Shown here one piece after another: positions 48,801 to 62,336 of a stretch of 64,000 nucleotides of DNA. A program made the translations under genes and the position numbers. The stretch lies in assembly GCA_027886175.1 (NCBI GenBank), contig JAJNNQ010000024.1, positions 33,583,001 to 33,647,000 on the forward strand, in the 5' to 3' direction. The stretch's first letter is position 1. Every line of letters begins with the position of its first letter. This DNA comes from Phylloscopus collybita (Eukaryota > Chordata > Aves > Passeriformes > Phylloscopidae). The notes beneath the pieces were generated by a model. It was not told the origin of the DNA, searched no databases, and worked only from the letters and a program-made list of their open reading frames with translations.

Positions 48801-50074
48801 TGCAGAGGTCATTTCAAGTGCTTCACAGAGATGCCATCATGTGAGCCCAACCTGCCAAAAGACCTCCCCGGTTACAGTGATGACAGAATCTCTGCAGTAG
48901 GTAAGTGCTCACAGCTGGATCTCCTGGAGCTGCAAACTGGCTACTGGTTAAGCACTGAGTTTCTGTAACTTTGTACAGAAATGGGAGAAACCTCTTCCCA
49001 ACTTGACAGAGCACCCCAGGAATCAAACCCTAATCCTGACTCTTGCTTCCCTCCACAGCCTCTGGCAAGTCCCTTCATCTCTCACTGACTTGGAGCATCC
49101 CAGCTGTGTGAGCAGCCCTGGCAGCACCGACACTGAGAGGTCAGTCAGCCTTTGAGTTGGCTGTGGTGGGAGTCCAGCTGTCTCCTCCTTGGATGTGCAG
49201 CCCATGGCCATGCATTCATCAACGGAGCAGCAACAAAGCTGGGGGACAAGCAGCAAATGGGAGACCTGTGTCTAAGAAAAATATGGATCATATGCCTGCT
49301 TTGCACAACTTAACCATGGTACTGAGCACAGAGAGCCCAGGATTTTCAAAGGGCCATCAAAGATACTGGAATTAATGCTCAAAAATCACTTTGAAGCTAA
49401 AGACATCATAGAAGTATTAGTAAAAAAATTGTGTCAGTGAAGTATAATTATTTTCCACTGTCACTGGACAGCTAGACTCTTTTTGAAGCCATAGCAGATA
49501 GCAGGGAATAGTCCCATACTGAAACTTAAATGTTTACAGGATTGCCAAGGCCTCCTACCAGACCATATTGATTTTTTTCCTGAGCAGTTTGCATACTTTT
49601 TTTGCCAGCAGCCTGTCTGATCAATGACTTCTAAAAACTCTGAACTCCATACTTTAAGCTCAAGTATCAGTACATTAACCTGCTGAAGACAGTAAGATGC
49701 ACAGATATCAATGAAAAGCAAAGACCAAGATCAAGCCTTGCAAAGAAAATTAAAAATCTACTCTGTTGGCTGCCTCAAATTATTCAGAAAAAAAAAATCA
49801 ATTGTAGGAGTAATAAAAATAAACAGCAGGATTGCTATCTCTGAAAGGCCCCGGGACATACAAGGATAGATAAAAATCACTGAAGCACAGTCTAGGATCT
49901 TAGAAATGCCAAAAATGCGTTTGAAACCAGATCAGTTGCAAACATCCTGCCTTGCTTCTTCTGGTGTGGCAGTGCACCTAAAGGCAAACAGAGGGAAGTC
50001 TCATGAGCAGGCGCCAAGCGGGGATTTGGTTGATTTGGGTCAGTTCCATGCTTCTGCCACACGTCTCCCATAAC

Positions 50075-50140
50075 CTTGGGCAAGCAGATTAATTGCTCTG
50101 TGCCTCAATTTCCCGCGGTAAAATAGTGTCAGCAATAAGA
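50075..50140 (+). mobile_element. MIR-like ancient SINE remnant
   Basis: AACCTTGGGCAAGCAGATTA, then CTCTGTGCCTCAATTTCCCG and GTAAAATAGTG follow the MIR consensus order closely (CCTTGGGCAAG, CTCTGTGCCTCAGTTTCC, GTAAAATG). Confidence 0.6.
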
Positions 50141-53100
50141 GCAAGGCGGATTCTACAGTAATTTCATCCGTATTTCACTCACAATAGAGCCTACAATTTC
50201 TGATGTTGCTGGTACATGACTTTTAAATGGCCATACAGTCTTGTCCCTCTCTCGCCCTTTACATGAAAGCTCTCCCTTTACAGCATCTTTTCTGTACACC
50301 TTGTGCAGCAGACGCTGCGGCACACCAGCCATAAAACAACAGGAGCCATAATTTCTTTGAACTCTGGGTCAAACTTGTTGTTAGCCAAGTCTGTAAGAAC
50401 TCGTACAGTAAATTACATATGTCTCTTTATCAGCAGGATCATAAAATAAAACTTTACAACCCTTCTGAAGGTCATGGCTCTGCAACAAACAGTAAGACAA
50501 AACAATAAATTCACCCCCGAGACCACCATTTTTGTGGCTTTGGCAGCTTTGGTTAGATCTGAGGAAATTAGAACTCTGTCAATCTTTATACAAAGTCTTA
50601 TTTCTCCTTTGGACCCATCTCTCATTTGTCCCTAAGTGTAAGGTAAAGGCTAAAACAACAGCCATAATGGCTGTTACTGGTTTCAGCAACAGCAAAGCCA
50701 CGTTTATCTCTATACACACATTTAATGGAAACAATGACAAAAGTGTTTCTTGGCAAATTAGTCCCCTTCACCCCCTGAGGAGAAAACACATCTATAAGCT
50801 ATTCCCAAAACAATCAATATTAGTCCAGCAAGCAAAACTGTACTTTACGTTTCCCATCAAAGTCCTGGCATTCCCTCAAACAAGTGATGCTTTTTAAATT
50901 ACAACTACTACCAAATAAACCAGAGAGAGAACTGCTGAGCTGGGCACCTTGCTGAGTTTCCCTCAGGTCTGGGGGTCTGAATGCAGGTAATTCAGCTAAA
51001 ATCCCTGTGCCGGTCTACTGACTTTTAAACATTTGGTCCATGTACTTTTTTGTCTCTGCTTATACAGAAGGTACAACAGTCCAGGATCTGAACAATGCCA
51101 CGGTATCACAACATAAATCATAAGGGAGAGAACAGAAATCTCCTTTCCTAGCTTACAAGTGTGCATTTGCTCTCCTATGGATTTAAAAATGAGAAGACTG
51201 AAATAGGGTGTTAGTTCTGCAGATATTATTTTTTCAATTAAAAATAGAGTACTTTGGGATACTTTGATCTTATGCATTAAAAAATTAAATGAAGGGTTTA
51301 TCTGATACTCTTGAAGTGAAAAAAATAGACGTTTTCCTCTAAACACTCTTCTGAGAGGCTGGCATTTAGTTATGCCAAGTTTATGGCGTAGCTCTTTTAT
51401 CTCCCATCACTCTGTTCTAATGTTGCAAAGCTACCAACACAGTAATCAATGACACTCCTTCTTTCCTCTGAAGCTCAAAGTGAGGACAAACTTGAAAAGA
51501 GGCAAGCACAGGCTGCTGAGGAACTGAAACTTCAAGAAATACTTACCAAAACGATGCTAGCAGAGACAGTGCTGGTCACCTGGGCTTGAGAGCTGACTGC
51601 TTATGGCACTAAGGATACCCCAGTGTCAGCTACTGCACTGCACAGTCAGCCTAAGAGGTGATTCCTGTGTGCAAAGAGTAACAGCTTTCTATTTGAAGTG
51701 TCACAGTTTTTATCTGGCTTCAGTCACTGTCAGGGTGCAGACTCTAAGAGAAGATGTAGCAAGGAAAGCTACTTAAATAAAGAAAATCTTGGGGAATTTC
51801 TCTCCTCACATATCCAAGAGAAATGAACTCGCCGTCCTCCAGATTAACTTCCGTTTCGTCCTAGGAAGGGAAGATTCAAAGGAAATACATGACATTCCAC
51901 ATGGAAATCCCAGAAAAAAACATGTTGCATTCCTTGGCAATACCAGTCCATGTTATATATACATAGCACGAGGTGAACAATGCCAGCCTGCAGGGAAACA
52001 GTGGCTCACACCCTTGCTGGCTACCCATAAATTAAGTTTCTCACAAGATTGCCAATCTCAGTATTAACCCTGAGCAGTAGCATAATGCACAGGGCCTCAG
52101 CCTCATCTCTCACTACGAGCAAAACCAGCACATGTTGGAGGCTGCTACCAAGACTAGACCTTTCCTTCCCCTTCTGAGCCATCTGGTTGCCTCTCTTGGG
52201 ACAACCCTGCTCAGCTCCTGCTTCATCTGCCAAATTACCAGAGGTAGCTTTCCTGAACTTTCAAACCTGAGGGCGAGGTCCCCTTAGCTCACTGGATACC
52301 CTGCTCATCAAGCACCTTGAAATGAACCAGGACATGCAGAAGACTGGGGAGACTGCTCCTCATGGACACCTAGCTGTAAACACACAAAAAAAACCCCACT
52401 CACAGTGTGTCCTTGGTACTTTCTTACTTACATCTACCTATCTGCAAAAAATCAAAGGTTCAACCTTTACCTTCAGTCCTGCAACAACCTCTGAAAAGGG
52501 CAAAGAATGAAAGGTGGATTAGACTAGTTCTTTGTTCTTGCCATGTCACCCTGACAGCCACCCTGCAAACCTGTTTGAAGCAGTTGTGTCCTTCCCTGTA
52601 ACTTGTGACTCATGCCACATTAACCTAGAACTTTTTGGCACCTTCCATCGTCGTCTTTTTTACATCTTGTTTTTCACCTGTTGCTGTTTAGCCCCACCTT
52701 GCCCATCACATCTGCTATCTCAGAGCAGGATCAACAACCTCCCACTGATGCCAAAGCCAACACAGGCAGCCCAGAGCTGCTGTTGGGGATGGCCAGCAGA
52801 GTGGACAGGAGATGTTTTGCCCCACTCTGTTCTCAGAAGATGGGCTTCCAGTTCAGGCACTCTCATTTCCAGCGACTGTGACAGAATCAATGACTAAGGA
52901 TGTCAATAAGGACACCTGCTCATTGCAAGTCATTTAGGGAACATGCTATGGATGGGGCTGTTTGGCAGCTGTACTCTTTCCACATCTTTCTGCAGAGAAG
53001 TAATTCCAAAACATAAAGGCCAGCAATAACACTTAAGACAACATACTAAAGGAGAGAGGGTCCAAATGCAGGAAGAAACTTGAGTGTCTGATGTGGGAAC

Positions 53101-53714
53101 TTCTCAGTGGTTTCAAAGGAAAGGCAGGTGCTCAAACTGTTTTGTGGAACCAGACTTGCCAACTCAGGGCTGTACTGGGAAATGCAAACCAGCAAACGGA
53201 CAATTAACACCTGCCTAATCAAGTGGATGAAGGAGACATGAAAAAGTCTTGATATGCAGATGTCTCAGTACACACAAGAAACCCCCCAAAGTAATGACCT
53301 TCATGGTGATGTTGCTTGCATGATGGTAACAGGTAAAAACCCCAGCCATGGAGCACACTGAGACATGGCAGGTGCAGGTATTTTTAATAAACAGGTATTT
53401 TTAGCTGCTGCAGGTGCAGTACTACACAGCCTTACCAGAGAGAACTGTGACTGCAGTATTACCAGTGCAATGCTGGTTGATTACTATTTTTCAATCTCTT
53501 CCATCTACTTGGAAATGTTTTCAGGGCTGTCCTGCAGCCACTTCTTGTAGCGTGTGCCAATACGCACAGGGTTCATCAGCAGTAAGGCCACTACCATGCT
53601 GTTTTTCTTTATATACATTGTTTATACTCCAGCCTTAGCAGGCTCGAGTAGCAAGCACTATGCCAACGATTACTTGCTGGATTGCAGTAATTTGGAAGGG
53701 AAGAAGGATGCTAG

Positions 53715-53800
53715 AAACCCTCAGTTCAAGTCCCGAATAAATCACTGGTTTCCAGTTGCCTTAGGCAAGTCACTTGGTCTTCCCATAATACTGTCTTCAA
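53715..53800 (+). mobile_element. MIR-like ancient SINE remnant with tRNA B-box
   Basis: AGTTCAAGTCCCG resembles the tRNA-type B box of MIR elements. It is followed by TTGCCTTAGGCAAGTCACTT, matching the CCTTGGGCAAGTCACTT core. Confidence 0.5.
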
Positions 53801-54269
53801 AACAGAAATGAGTATTTCTTTACCTGGCAGAGAAGCTGAGAGCATAAACCCATTAGAGACTGCCAAGGAGGTCAGATCCTATAGTGATAAGCAATTACTT
53901 AATACACAGCAATGCTTGGGAGCATCTGTTGGTTGTTTTGCAATACAGACCAAACTGCTTGGTCCAACAAGCACATGGGAGATTTTCTCAATAACAACAA
54001 CAGAAAAGCAAAGCAACAACAAAAGTTGACCCTGGAGAAATGGATGGATGAATGAACTCTCATCTAACTGAACATTTCTGCCTGCTCTGAATATGTGCTT
54101 TCTTGGAGACAGAAAACAGATACCTTCTGCAGAAGTTGTGCAACTAATTTGGTTATACAGAAAATGAAACCTCTACCAAAGACACTGAAGGAAACTCTCT
54201 CACGCTGAGAGCTAGTTTTATAACAGAAGAAGAAACCATACAGAGTTATAAAACAATCCAGTGTACGTC

Positions 54270-54275
54270 TTTATT
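54270..54275 (-). terminator. NARS2: NARS2 poly(A) signal (distal)
   Basis: The minus strand reads AATAAA here, followed within about 15-30 nt by T/G-rich sequence typical of a downstream element. It is the last canonical hexamer before the intergenic region, so it is the best candidate for the main NARS2 polyadenylation site. Confidence 0.7.
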
Positions 54276-54592
54276 GATGATTCACAAAATCAAACATCAT
54301 TCAACAAACTCACTCCAGCAATCCCAATATGACATTGCTCCTTGATAGGCTTGACTGACTTTTCCAAGGTAAACAATATTTGCTTTTAACTCAGAGTGGG
54401 GAGAGTCATGCTTTACAGTAGCCATTTCCTGACTGTAGCAGTAGCAAGTGTATCATAGCCATGACAATATTTTAGGTCACACTTCCTTATTAATATTTCA
54501 CATAAAATCCCCTGCTACCTTCAGTGCTTGTTCAGTATTTCCATGGCTTGTACTAGTCTCATGAGAATTGTAACCCTTTAAGTTAAGTGGGA

Positions 54593-54598
54593 TTTATT
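54593..54598 (-). terminator. NARS2: NARS2 alternative (proximal) poly(A) signal
   Basis: The minus strand reads AATAAA inside the 3' UTR, about 235 nt after the stop codon. It could produce a shorter transcript. Without RNA data its use is unknown. Confidence 0.4.
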
Positions 54599-54832
54599 AA
54601 TACTCCTGAAGTGCACTGAAGACATGAGCTGCTATCAAATTAACTGCCAGTGTCCTTCCATAATCTCACCAGAACATACATTACTTTCAATAACCCAGTA
54701 ATAAACTGACTAAGAGTTTCATTGGTATAAAAATTATCTTGATTTCCCACTAAAGCACACTCAGCCATATCCTGGTTTGTTATATACACAAATTTACACC
54801 AGTGGTTTTCTCCACGTGAGTCAACAGCTGAG

Positions 54833-55027
<195 letters not shown>

Positions 55028-56200
55028 TTAAAGTGAGCTTTTCATCTAGGGTTTTGCTTTCCATCTTAATCACTTCCCTTAGACCCTAACGACTGTGATT
55101 TCTGTATTGGTCAGGGGCATGAAGAAGCAGAATTGTATTAGCAGAAATCCCAACTTTAAACCTATTTAAAGCAGCATAGCCATGCTTTGCCACGACACGA
55201 CAGCGTGGTCTTTTAGGAGCAAGAACGTATTTGGGTACGAAGAACAGCTTGAGCACCATAGCTCTGCTCATATTGAAAATACCTTTCTGGTTTTAGTACC
55301 TAAAATATTCCTAGCAGAGACACAAACCCAGGCTCCTACAGAATCACAAAGCACTTACACTACTTGAGGTGAAGGTCTCTGCTTGGGTTTGTCTTGCTCT
55401 TGCCACATTGGTGTGGAAATCTGTCCTGCAAATTCTTTCAGTTTCTGTTTGCTTTTCAATATCCTAAGTAATTTCATTTCCCAGAATTTCTTCAGAAGCT
55501 TAAATAGGTATTGCTGTCTGGCTGCTACACATTCCTTCATTTTTTTTTCTTTTAAGGTAATTATGATGGCTTTTTGCTACTTTTCCCACAATCACTCTTA
55601 CAGACTGATTAATTTATTTCCATAGTAAGCCAGAAAAAAAACCCCTTCAACAGATCTTCTCCAAAGTGAGATCTGGAACATTTTATTTTGCAGAACAGCA
55701 CCTGCTGTGCACAGAAAACTCAGAAAACATTTGGAAGCAGATACTCTGAGTATATGGATGTCAACAAGATTATGATGGTTCTTCTATAGTTACCCATTTC
55801 CCAGCTGGACTGTGGCTGATGTGATACTGTACTTGCAGCTATAAATTGTCACCAACGGTTTTATTTTAATAGAAGTGAAAAGTATCTCAGTGCTTCTATT
55901 GATTTGTGGGGCCACTTCTGAGCTTGCTGAGGGCACCAAGTTATTCTTCTTTATATGAATGCAGTAGTAAGGAATTGAGTGACTCCAGATGTATTACTTG
56001 CTTCTAATCTTGGTGTATGAATATTTCATCATCCCAGTTAAAAAAAAAAAATCAAGTGCACTTAAATATAAATGCATATGTTTTATTACTTATGCAGTGT
56101 AGTAGAGGGGGCAGAACACTGTGAAAGAAATTAAGATTGGATTGATTGCAGTAAGTGGCTTCCCAAATTTTGCATACTGTTAATGAACTGCAAGGAAATA

Positions 56201-56272
56201 TTATATTTGTGTGTATACGTACTTATCTATATATAAATATGTAAAATATACGTTATGTATATTTGGGTGTTG
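56201..56272 (+). repeat. AT-rich low-complexity tract
   Basis: TATA-rich run in the NARS2 last intron including the inverted repeat AAATATAC-GTTAT-GTATATTT (56244-56264). Confidence 0.7.
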
Positions 56273-58109
56273 TTGCTTGGACATCAGATCTTTCTTGGCT
56301 TGAAGACTGTATTTTAACAGAGTGTAGACAAAGTAATGCCCATGATCACCCTTACTTGCAAAATAGACGTACTCTCCCACAAATTCTACAGCTGCAAGAT
56401 TGCCCTGTCACTCAGTTTGACAGTATGCCTTTCATACCATGAAATATTATTTTTCCTTACAGCTCATTAGCAGTAGTTAAAATTTGGGAAACCATTTATT
56501 ACACTCAATCCACTAGTCAGGTTTTTTCTTCTCCTGTGTTTTCCCCCTCCCCTCCACTGCCCAAATAGCAAAAGGAGAAGCAGAGCTTACTTTTTCCTAG
56601 TAGCACTGACACACAAAGTGCAGTTTGCAAGTTGAACAGCAGGCCCAAGAGTGGGACATGTTTTCTGATGACTGGGACCCACGTGCTTTTCTCTCTGTGC
56701 TGCTGGGTGTTAGCTTGGCTCCCTAAGGCTTGGTGTATGCACCCCACACCTTGTGATGAGGATTATGCTCAGGACATGAACACGTAGGCTGTGCAACTGC
56801 ATGGTGGTCTCATCTCTATCCACTTTACATGGACTGCCTTAAGAAGAACTTGAGTCTGCAAATACCCTGGAACTGCTCCTGGGGAGCTCCACTGGGCAGC
56901 TTTACAAGGCTTTGCAAGGAAGGTGATGGGCAGACCTGATGCTGAGGGTGGTGACTCATGAAACAGGAAAGACCTCATAAAATGTAGGGATATGGGTGCT
57001 GGCCATGACAGATCAGTCTGATCCAGCTCAGGAGTTCTGAGCAGAACTGCCAACCCAGCTGGTAAGTACTTCAGCTGTAACCAGGAATACTACTAACAGC
57101 TGATGATGTCTAGAAGTGCATTAGCCTGTGCAAAGGCAGTTGAGACTAAGCCCAGCATCTTCTCTCCCTTTTTGCTGGCAACAGAGTTTAAAAAGTCATT
57201 GTAAGAAGATGAAATAACTCAGCTGCTTCCAGATGAACAATAATAATAAATTCTACCCTTGCTTATCCAGGACTTTGATCGGTAGATCTCAAAGCACTTT
57301 GAGAAGCCATTTTGGCAAAAGGAGCGAAACAAAACCCATCAAAGTTAATAGAAAAAGTCCATTGAATTAAATGTGCTGAGGATCAAGACTGTGAATCCTT
57401 TCTGATGACTGTGCACAGAAGAAGCATAAGAATTGAGAAATTTTCCATTCTTCACAGATGAAAGAAAAAGTAACTGCCTGCAGATGAAGAGAAAAATCCC
57501 TTTAGGCTGGAAAATGCTCCCTGAGGTTTTCCTTCATTCAGTAGTCTACAGATATTGGATGTTTCTCACCTCAAAAAGAGTTGTGAACTAGTCTAGCTGT
57601 TTTTGCTAGTAGCACATACTTAAGAGGGGAGCTGAGCACTCTGTTGGCAGCTGGTGGACTGGTGCAGCATTATTCCACAGGGGAAGTAAGTTTCTGCAAC
57701 CTCAGCTAGCCCAGGTGTTCCTGCTCTGGACCTGAGCACTGGTAGGTCTTCAGAGATTTGAATCTTACTAAAGTGTGTGCTGTAACAACATCCCCCAGCA
57801 ATGAATTCTAGGAGCTCGTTATGTGCCATGTTAGAGGAACATTTCTGTTCATCCTTTTAAAGATTTATATTTCTTTATCATCATCGTGAGCTCCGTGTGC
57901 TGCACAGCAAGGCACTATGAAGAGCAGTGCTCTCCTAGTGATCTTTCATAAACAGATTGTGTTCTTTTCAGCCTCTTTTCAAAACAAATATAATCTCAAC
58001 CTTCTATGCAATCCCCTTGCTATGGTGCAGGTTCTGTGGCCAGTTTGAAAAAAGAAAGGCTGAAAGAACAAAGATACTATAGTCCATGAAACTGAATATT
58101 CTGCTGGGG

Positions 58110-58130
58110 GTGTGTGTGTATGTGTGTGTA
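58110..58130 (+). repeat. Short (TG)n microsatellite
   Basis: TGTGTGTGTA repeated twice in NARS2 intronic sequence. Confidence 0.85.
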
Positions 58131-60694
58131 AGAAAACTCCCCCTGATTTTCTGCCTTCCTCTGTGTGGCCCAGCACAGCACTCCAGTTTCTTCCCTAAAG
58201 GGGAGTAGTAGGACCAGGTGGCTGCCAAGGACAGTGATGAGCTATCTGTTTTCACTGGGCTCTGAGGGTTAAAGGATGAGGTGAGTGTAGTCACTGGCCA
58301 TGGGCTGCAAGTGGCTCAGCAATGCTACTTCTCCCTAAGCCCAACTCCTCCTTTTCACTCTGCCACACAAGGACCCAACAGAACACTGACATTCAAGCAT
58401 CAAAGATTATTGGAATCTAAAGAGCCCAACACAGCACAATCTTCTTCATCCAGAGCAAGAGCAGGGCCAAAACAACACAGTGACATCTACTTGAAGACAG
58501 CAGACAACACCTGCTCTGCTACTGTGCACTTTCCCCAGTGTTGCACCAGAAGATCAGAAAGGTACCTGGACTGTAAAGGGTTCAGTACGAGACAATTGTC
58601 TCCACGGAAGCACATGAAGATAATCAGAGTAAGGAAAGGAGTGCCTTACATGCAGGAAGACTGCCCTAAATGCTGCTCATGCTGATGGTTGTGGGAACAC
58701 ATTGCTTGTTACAAAATACCTGCTTTGTTACTTTTAGGATGGCACTTGGAGGCTGTAAACAGGATCAAGTCCCCTGTTTACAACTCCATATACTTAATAC
58801 TCCCTTGTCATAGAGAAATCAATGAAGTTCCATAGTACTCTCATCACTCGACCTTCCCACCTCACTTCCACAAACCTCTCAGTTTAGCCAACATCATCAT
58901 CTACAGCTCAGCTATTTTCTATCTACAATTCAAAGGAAAAAGTGTGAAAATAAGATAAAATAACTACAAAATCAAGCCAAATACTACTCCAACTCATTTT
59001 TATATGGAAAGAAACTTGCATTACAGGAAAGATGTAGTCTACTGAAGAAGACTCATAGTGTTTGACTATGTCACTTCATCTATCATTTGAAAAACTTCCT
59101 AAAAAGTAGGAATGGCAAGATGCAGAGCGGTATTTCAGATCATCAGTTGCCTCTGCCTTATGATTCACCCATGAAGGAAGGAAATCCTGAAACTGTCCTA
59201 GGAACAGTCAGACCCCACAATATCCTCTTGCTTAGTGGGGGGAAGAAAACAGGTAGAATAAGAGATATGGCAATGGTTAAGGAACTTGAAAGGAGATCAC
59301 ATTCAAAAGTCAGCAAATATTATATTTAAAAAGGAATGACTCAAATGTTCTTCCAGGAGTTTGTGAGCCAGCTTTGGAGACTCAATTCAATCACTAAATT
59401 GGACGAGATTAATTTTAGTCTCTCCTGCCACCTCCACTGAAAAGATGGATACTGGCAAGCCACCTACCTGTATTCTGGCAGATTTTGGACTGCAGTCCAG
59501 AAGCATCCAGAATTACTACTATCCTGCACCTTCCTAGGACACCAGACCCTGCTATGGCAGGGGTTGACAACAGCTTTAACCTTCTCCAGGAAGTTACATT
59601 GTCTGTGATGGAGTGGAGGGAATAAAGGAGGAGAGAGTCTCCAAAACAAGATTACAGCAGGAAAAGTTTCCAGAATGTGATGGTTACAAATCACATGAAA
59701 ATGCAAATGGGTGACAAGCAATGTCCTAATCTGTTTTTGCTGGAAGCATGAGGCAGGGCCGCGCTATCTTAGTAATGCTGGAGGGCTCTGCCATTGAACA
59801 CCAGACCTCCTCAGGCTGCATCTCAGCATCTAACCACACAACTTATCACCCTTGTTCAGGATAATCCTTCCCTCAGATAAAGGGCTATTCTGGGCCACAA
59901 ATACAACAACAAAGGAAGAAATTAAATTCACCCTCTCTGCACACGGACGATGTGAAGATTTGCCATACTGGGGCTGTTCCTCAGTGATTTCATATTGTGG
60001 GGAAAGGAGAGTGAAGAACCAATACTTTGCTTTTTTCTAAGGCAGCCTTCCTAATGATCAATCCAAATACTGCAGAGTATTTGAAAATACTCTTCTAAAT
60101 TGAAAATTCTCTGCACTAGAACTCCCTCAGTAGCTATGATGAAGTACATACCAAGAAACACTAAGAACCTTCTGTCGTTTTAGTGGGTTAAACTGTTAAT
60201 TCAAAGGTTGATCTGTCTCCTTAGGAGGACAGTTTTAATTGCTTTAACTGCTTTGTTAGGGAAGATTTTTCGACCCAATTGCCCTGTCAATTGCAAAGGG
60301 AGTTATTCACAGACCTCTTAAAGGTCACAAATTGCTGTGGTTCTGTAACCTGTTTATCTTGTGCATGGTGGTCAGAATCTACCCAACTTCGAACACAACC
60401 TAATGATTTAATATCAAAAATCATTATGGGTAGTAAATTAATCCACCTCATGCAATCCTGAGAGGAATGACCTGTGCTGTGAGTGGACAAATTGGAGGCA
60501 TAAATTAAGTAGCATTAGATTAACCTTTGTTTAAATGAACTGGCTATTTCATTTAGACTGGCAGTGATGGCAGGGCAAGGGGACCAAAAATGTTTCCCTC
60601 AGAACCAAAATCAATTTAAAAAAACCAACAAAAACACCTGCTTCAATAGTCTCAAAAGAAGAAAAAGAGCTTGCAGAGCAAGGTGGCATCTTAC

Positions 60695-60721
60695 CATTGA
60701 TAGGCATCCGTGAGTCCTAAT
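60695..60721 (-). CDS. NARS2: NARS2 27-nt micro-exon (penultimate)
   Basis: This very short exon starts after a TTTCACAG acceptor and ends at a GTAAGA donor (60694 downward). With one base completing the arginine codon from the previous exon and two bases left for the next tryptophan codon, it encodes R-LGLTDAYQ-W. This lines up with the human NARS2 segment between the EER region and the motif 3 strand. The phase fits both neighbours exactly (enters phase 2, leaves phase 2), so exon skipping would delete nine residues in frame. Its small size means automated gene finders may miss it. Introns of 1615 nt and 5717 nt flank it. Confidence 0.92.
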
Positions 60722-62336
60722 CTGTGAAACAAAAAGAAAAGCCCTTGTAAGTAAAGGAACAGAGTTACTCTGCACAAGCAGCACTTGCCTGGAAGAGCAT
60801 GCTACAAGAAAAGGGAAAGCCTGGTGAACTATTGTATGAAGCATGCGTAAGAAAAGAATCCTGCTTTTTCTCTTTAAGGTTATGCTGGTTCTGCAGGAAA
60901 TAGAATTTAAAGGTCTAAAGTATTTGGGCTTAGCAAAACCAGATCTTGAGGACTCAAAATTGAGAAAAACATGTGAAAGGAGGTGTGATTTACTGAAGAC
61001 ACACCCCATTTGCACCTTGAAATGCTTTCTATGACTTTCCTGACAAACAAGAAAGTCTGGCTTCAAACTCCACATGGACCCTTCTCCTCCTCCTGAGGAC
61101 TGTGGACTCAAATACTGGCAAAAAGTTTTGACTAAAAAAGTGCAGCAGGCAACACAGTACTTTACATGAGTTGAAGCATGCCTGCTTCAGAGAGCTTACA
61201 GGGAGAGTAGCAGGAAGCATAGCAGGAAGCACAGGAATATCATCATCCTACACTAACAACCGAGAATTAATGTTCTGGTGATTTTAATTGCCTGGTGCCT
61301 TTTGGATTCATTGTGCTGAAGTAGATTTTGCTCTTCTCCACTGACTAGATATATCTGTGTGAGCATGTGGCTGATATAAGCAGCAAATTAATTCCCAATG
61401 TGCAAATGGTGTTACTCTGGGATTAACCTTCCTCCAACATTGATTTGCACAACTGTATGACTGGCCCAAACAGAAGTGTTCAAGTGCTGGATAGGACTTT
61501 GCACAACTCCATGGAAGGAGTCCCTGCCCATGGCAGTAGGGTTGGAACTAGGTGATCTTTAAGGTACCTTCCAACCCAAACCATTCTCTGATTCTACAAA
61601 ATTTTTGAACAATCAGATAGGATCCAGAGAACAACTGTCTATGGAGAATTATGGAGGTATAACGTCAGTTATTAATTAAAAAGCAGCTTTGATATTCTGA
61701 CATTGAAGTTAGCCTAAAATTACCAAAAGTAACAAGATGCAAAGGCAGCAGGGAAAGAGGAACCCCCATGACACAGTACAGGTCTTGAGCAGTTCCAGTG
61801 AAGCTTCCCATGAAACTATTAACAAAGAGTCATATTCTCTGAAATCAGGCCAGTCACTGAGGCCAGCTGCATCACAACTGGCAAAGCTTCTGACCAAAAC
61901 TGCAACTCCTCCATTACATAATATGATGACAAATATATATCTAAGTTCTGTATATGTGACAACTTCCACCTTCACAATCCACTTTCAGCCACAAAAACTG
62001 AAGAAATGGATGAAGTGTCCCACAGCAGACCCTACTATAGATAGTGGCAGCAGAGCTGAGGCATTTTACTGCCCTGGCCTCTTAGCATAAAGAAAACTTT
62101 TCTTCTCTGATGAGCTAAAACAGAGTAGTCCTTTGCACACCTATGACAGAAGCACAAGAACTTCTTTACCAGTTTGCAGTCACCTACTTAGATAAATAGA
62201 TATGACAAAGACAAAAATAGGCTTCTTTTAAATACTATTAGCTGCCCTTCCACTCCTCTGTCTTGCCAACCACAGAGAGCTGCTGAAACACTCTCCTGCT
62301 CAGGCTAGTCCCCTGGCATCTGTGGATTTTCTATAC
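60722..62336 (-). other. NARS2: NARS2 intron with one CR1 fragment
   Basis: This 1.6-kb intron lies between the 98-nt and 27-nt exons. A plus-oriented CR1 3' fragment at about 61470-61602 is the only recognised repeat, and it is antisense to NARS2. The rest looks unique. Confidence 0.85.
61470..61602 (+). mobile_element. CR1 LINE 3' fragment in NARS2 intron
   Basis: This is a plus-oriented short CR1: GTGTTCAAGTGCTGGATAGG, CCCTGCCCATGGCAGTAGGG, AACTAGGTGATCTTTAAGGT and CCAACCCAAACCATTCTCTG. It is antisense to NARS2. Confidence 0.88.

Larger units (their letters stand above)
42541..54249. other. Intergenic region between NARS2 3' end and GAB2 promoter
   Basis: About 11.7 kb lies between the end of NARS2 and the start of GAB2, both transcribed leftward. 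I found no protein-coding exon. Contents: a short minus-oriented CR1 remnant at 44556-44630, MIR-like remnants (43385-43500, 50075-50140, 53715-53800), a GC-rich patch with a CTCF motif at 45.43-45.66 kb, and long unique AT-rich stretches at 46.9-47.2, 47.9-48.6 and 50.2-51.0 kb that look like possible conserved noncoding sequence. Confidence 0.75.
54250..54832 (-). other. NARS2: NARS2 3' untranslated region
   Basis: This stretch of about 580 nt lies between the NARS2 stop codon and the likely cleavage site. It is AT-rich without recognised repeats. A canonical AATAAA on the minus strand lies at 54270-54275, followed by TG-rich sequence, so cleavage is expected near 54250-54258. A second AATAAA at 54593-54598 could give a shorter UTR of about 250 nt. 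No other coding sequence is seen in it. Confidence 0.75.

Noticed and set aside
52780..52800. CTCF-like CCAGCAGAGTGG
   Set aside because: The core has an extra base and fails the GGC positions, unlike the perfect site at 45430.
60611..61111. 166-codon minus-strand open frame in NARS2
   Set aside because: It covers the true 27-nt exon by coincidence, mostly reading intron. The exon boundaries are set by splice sites and homology instead.
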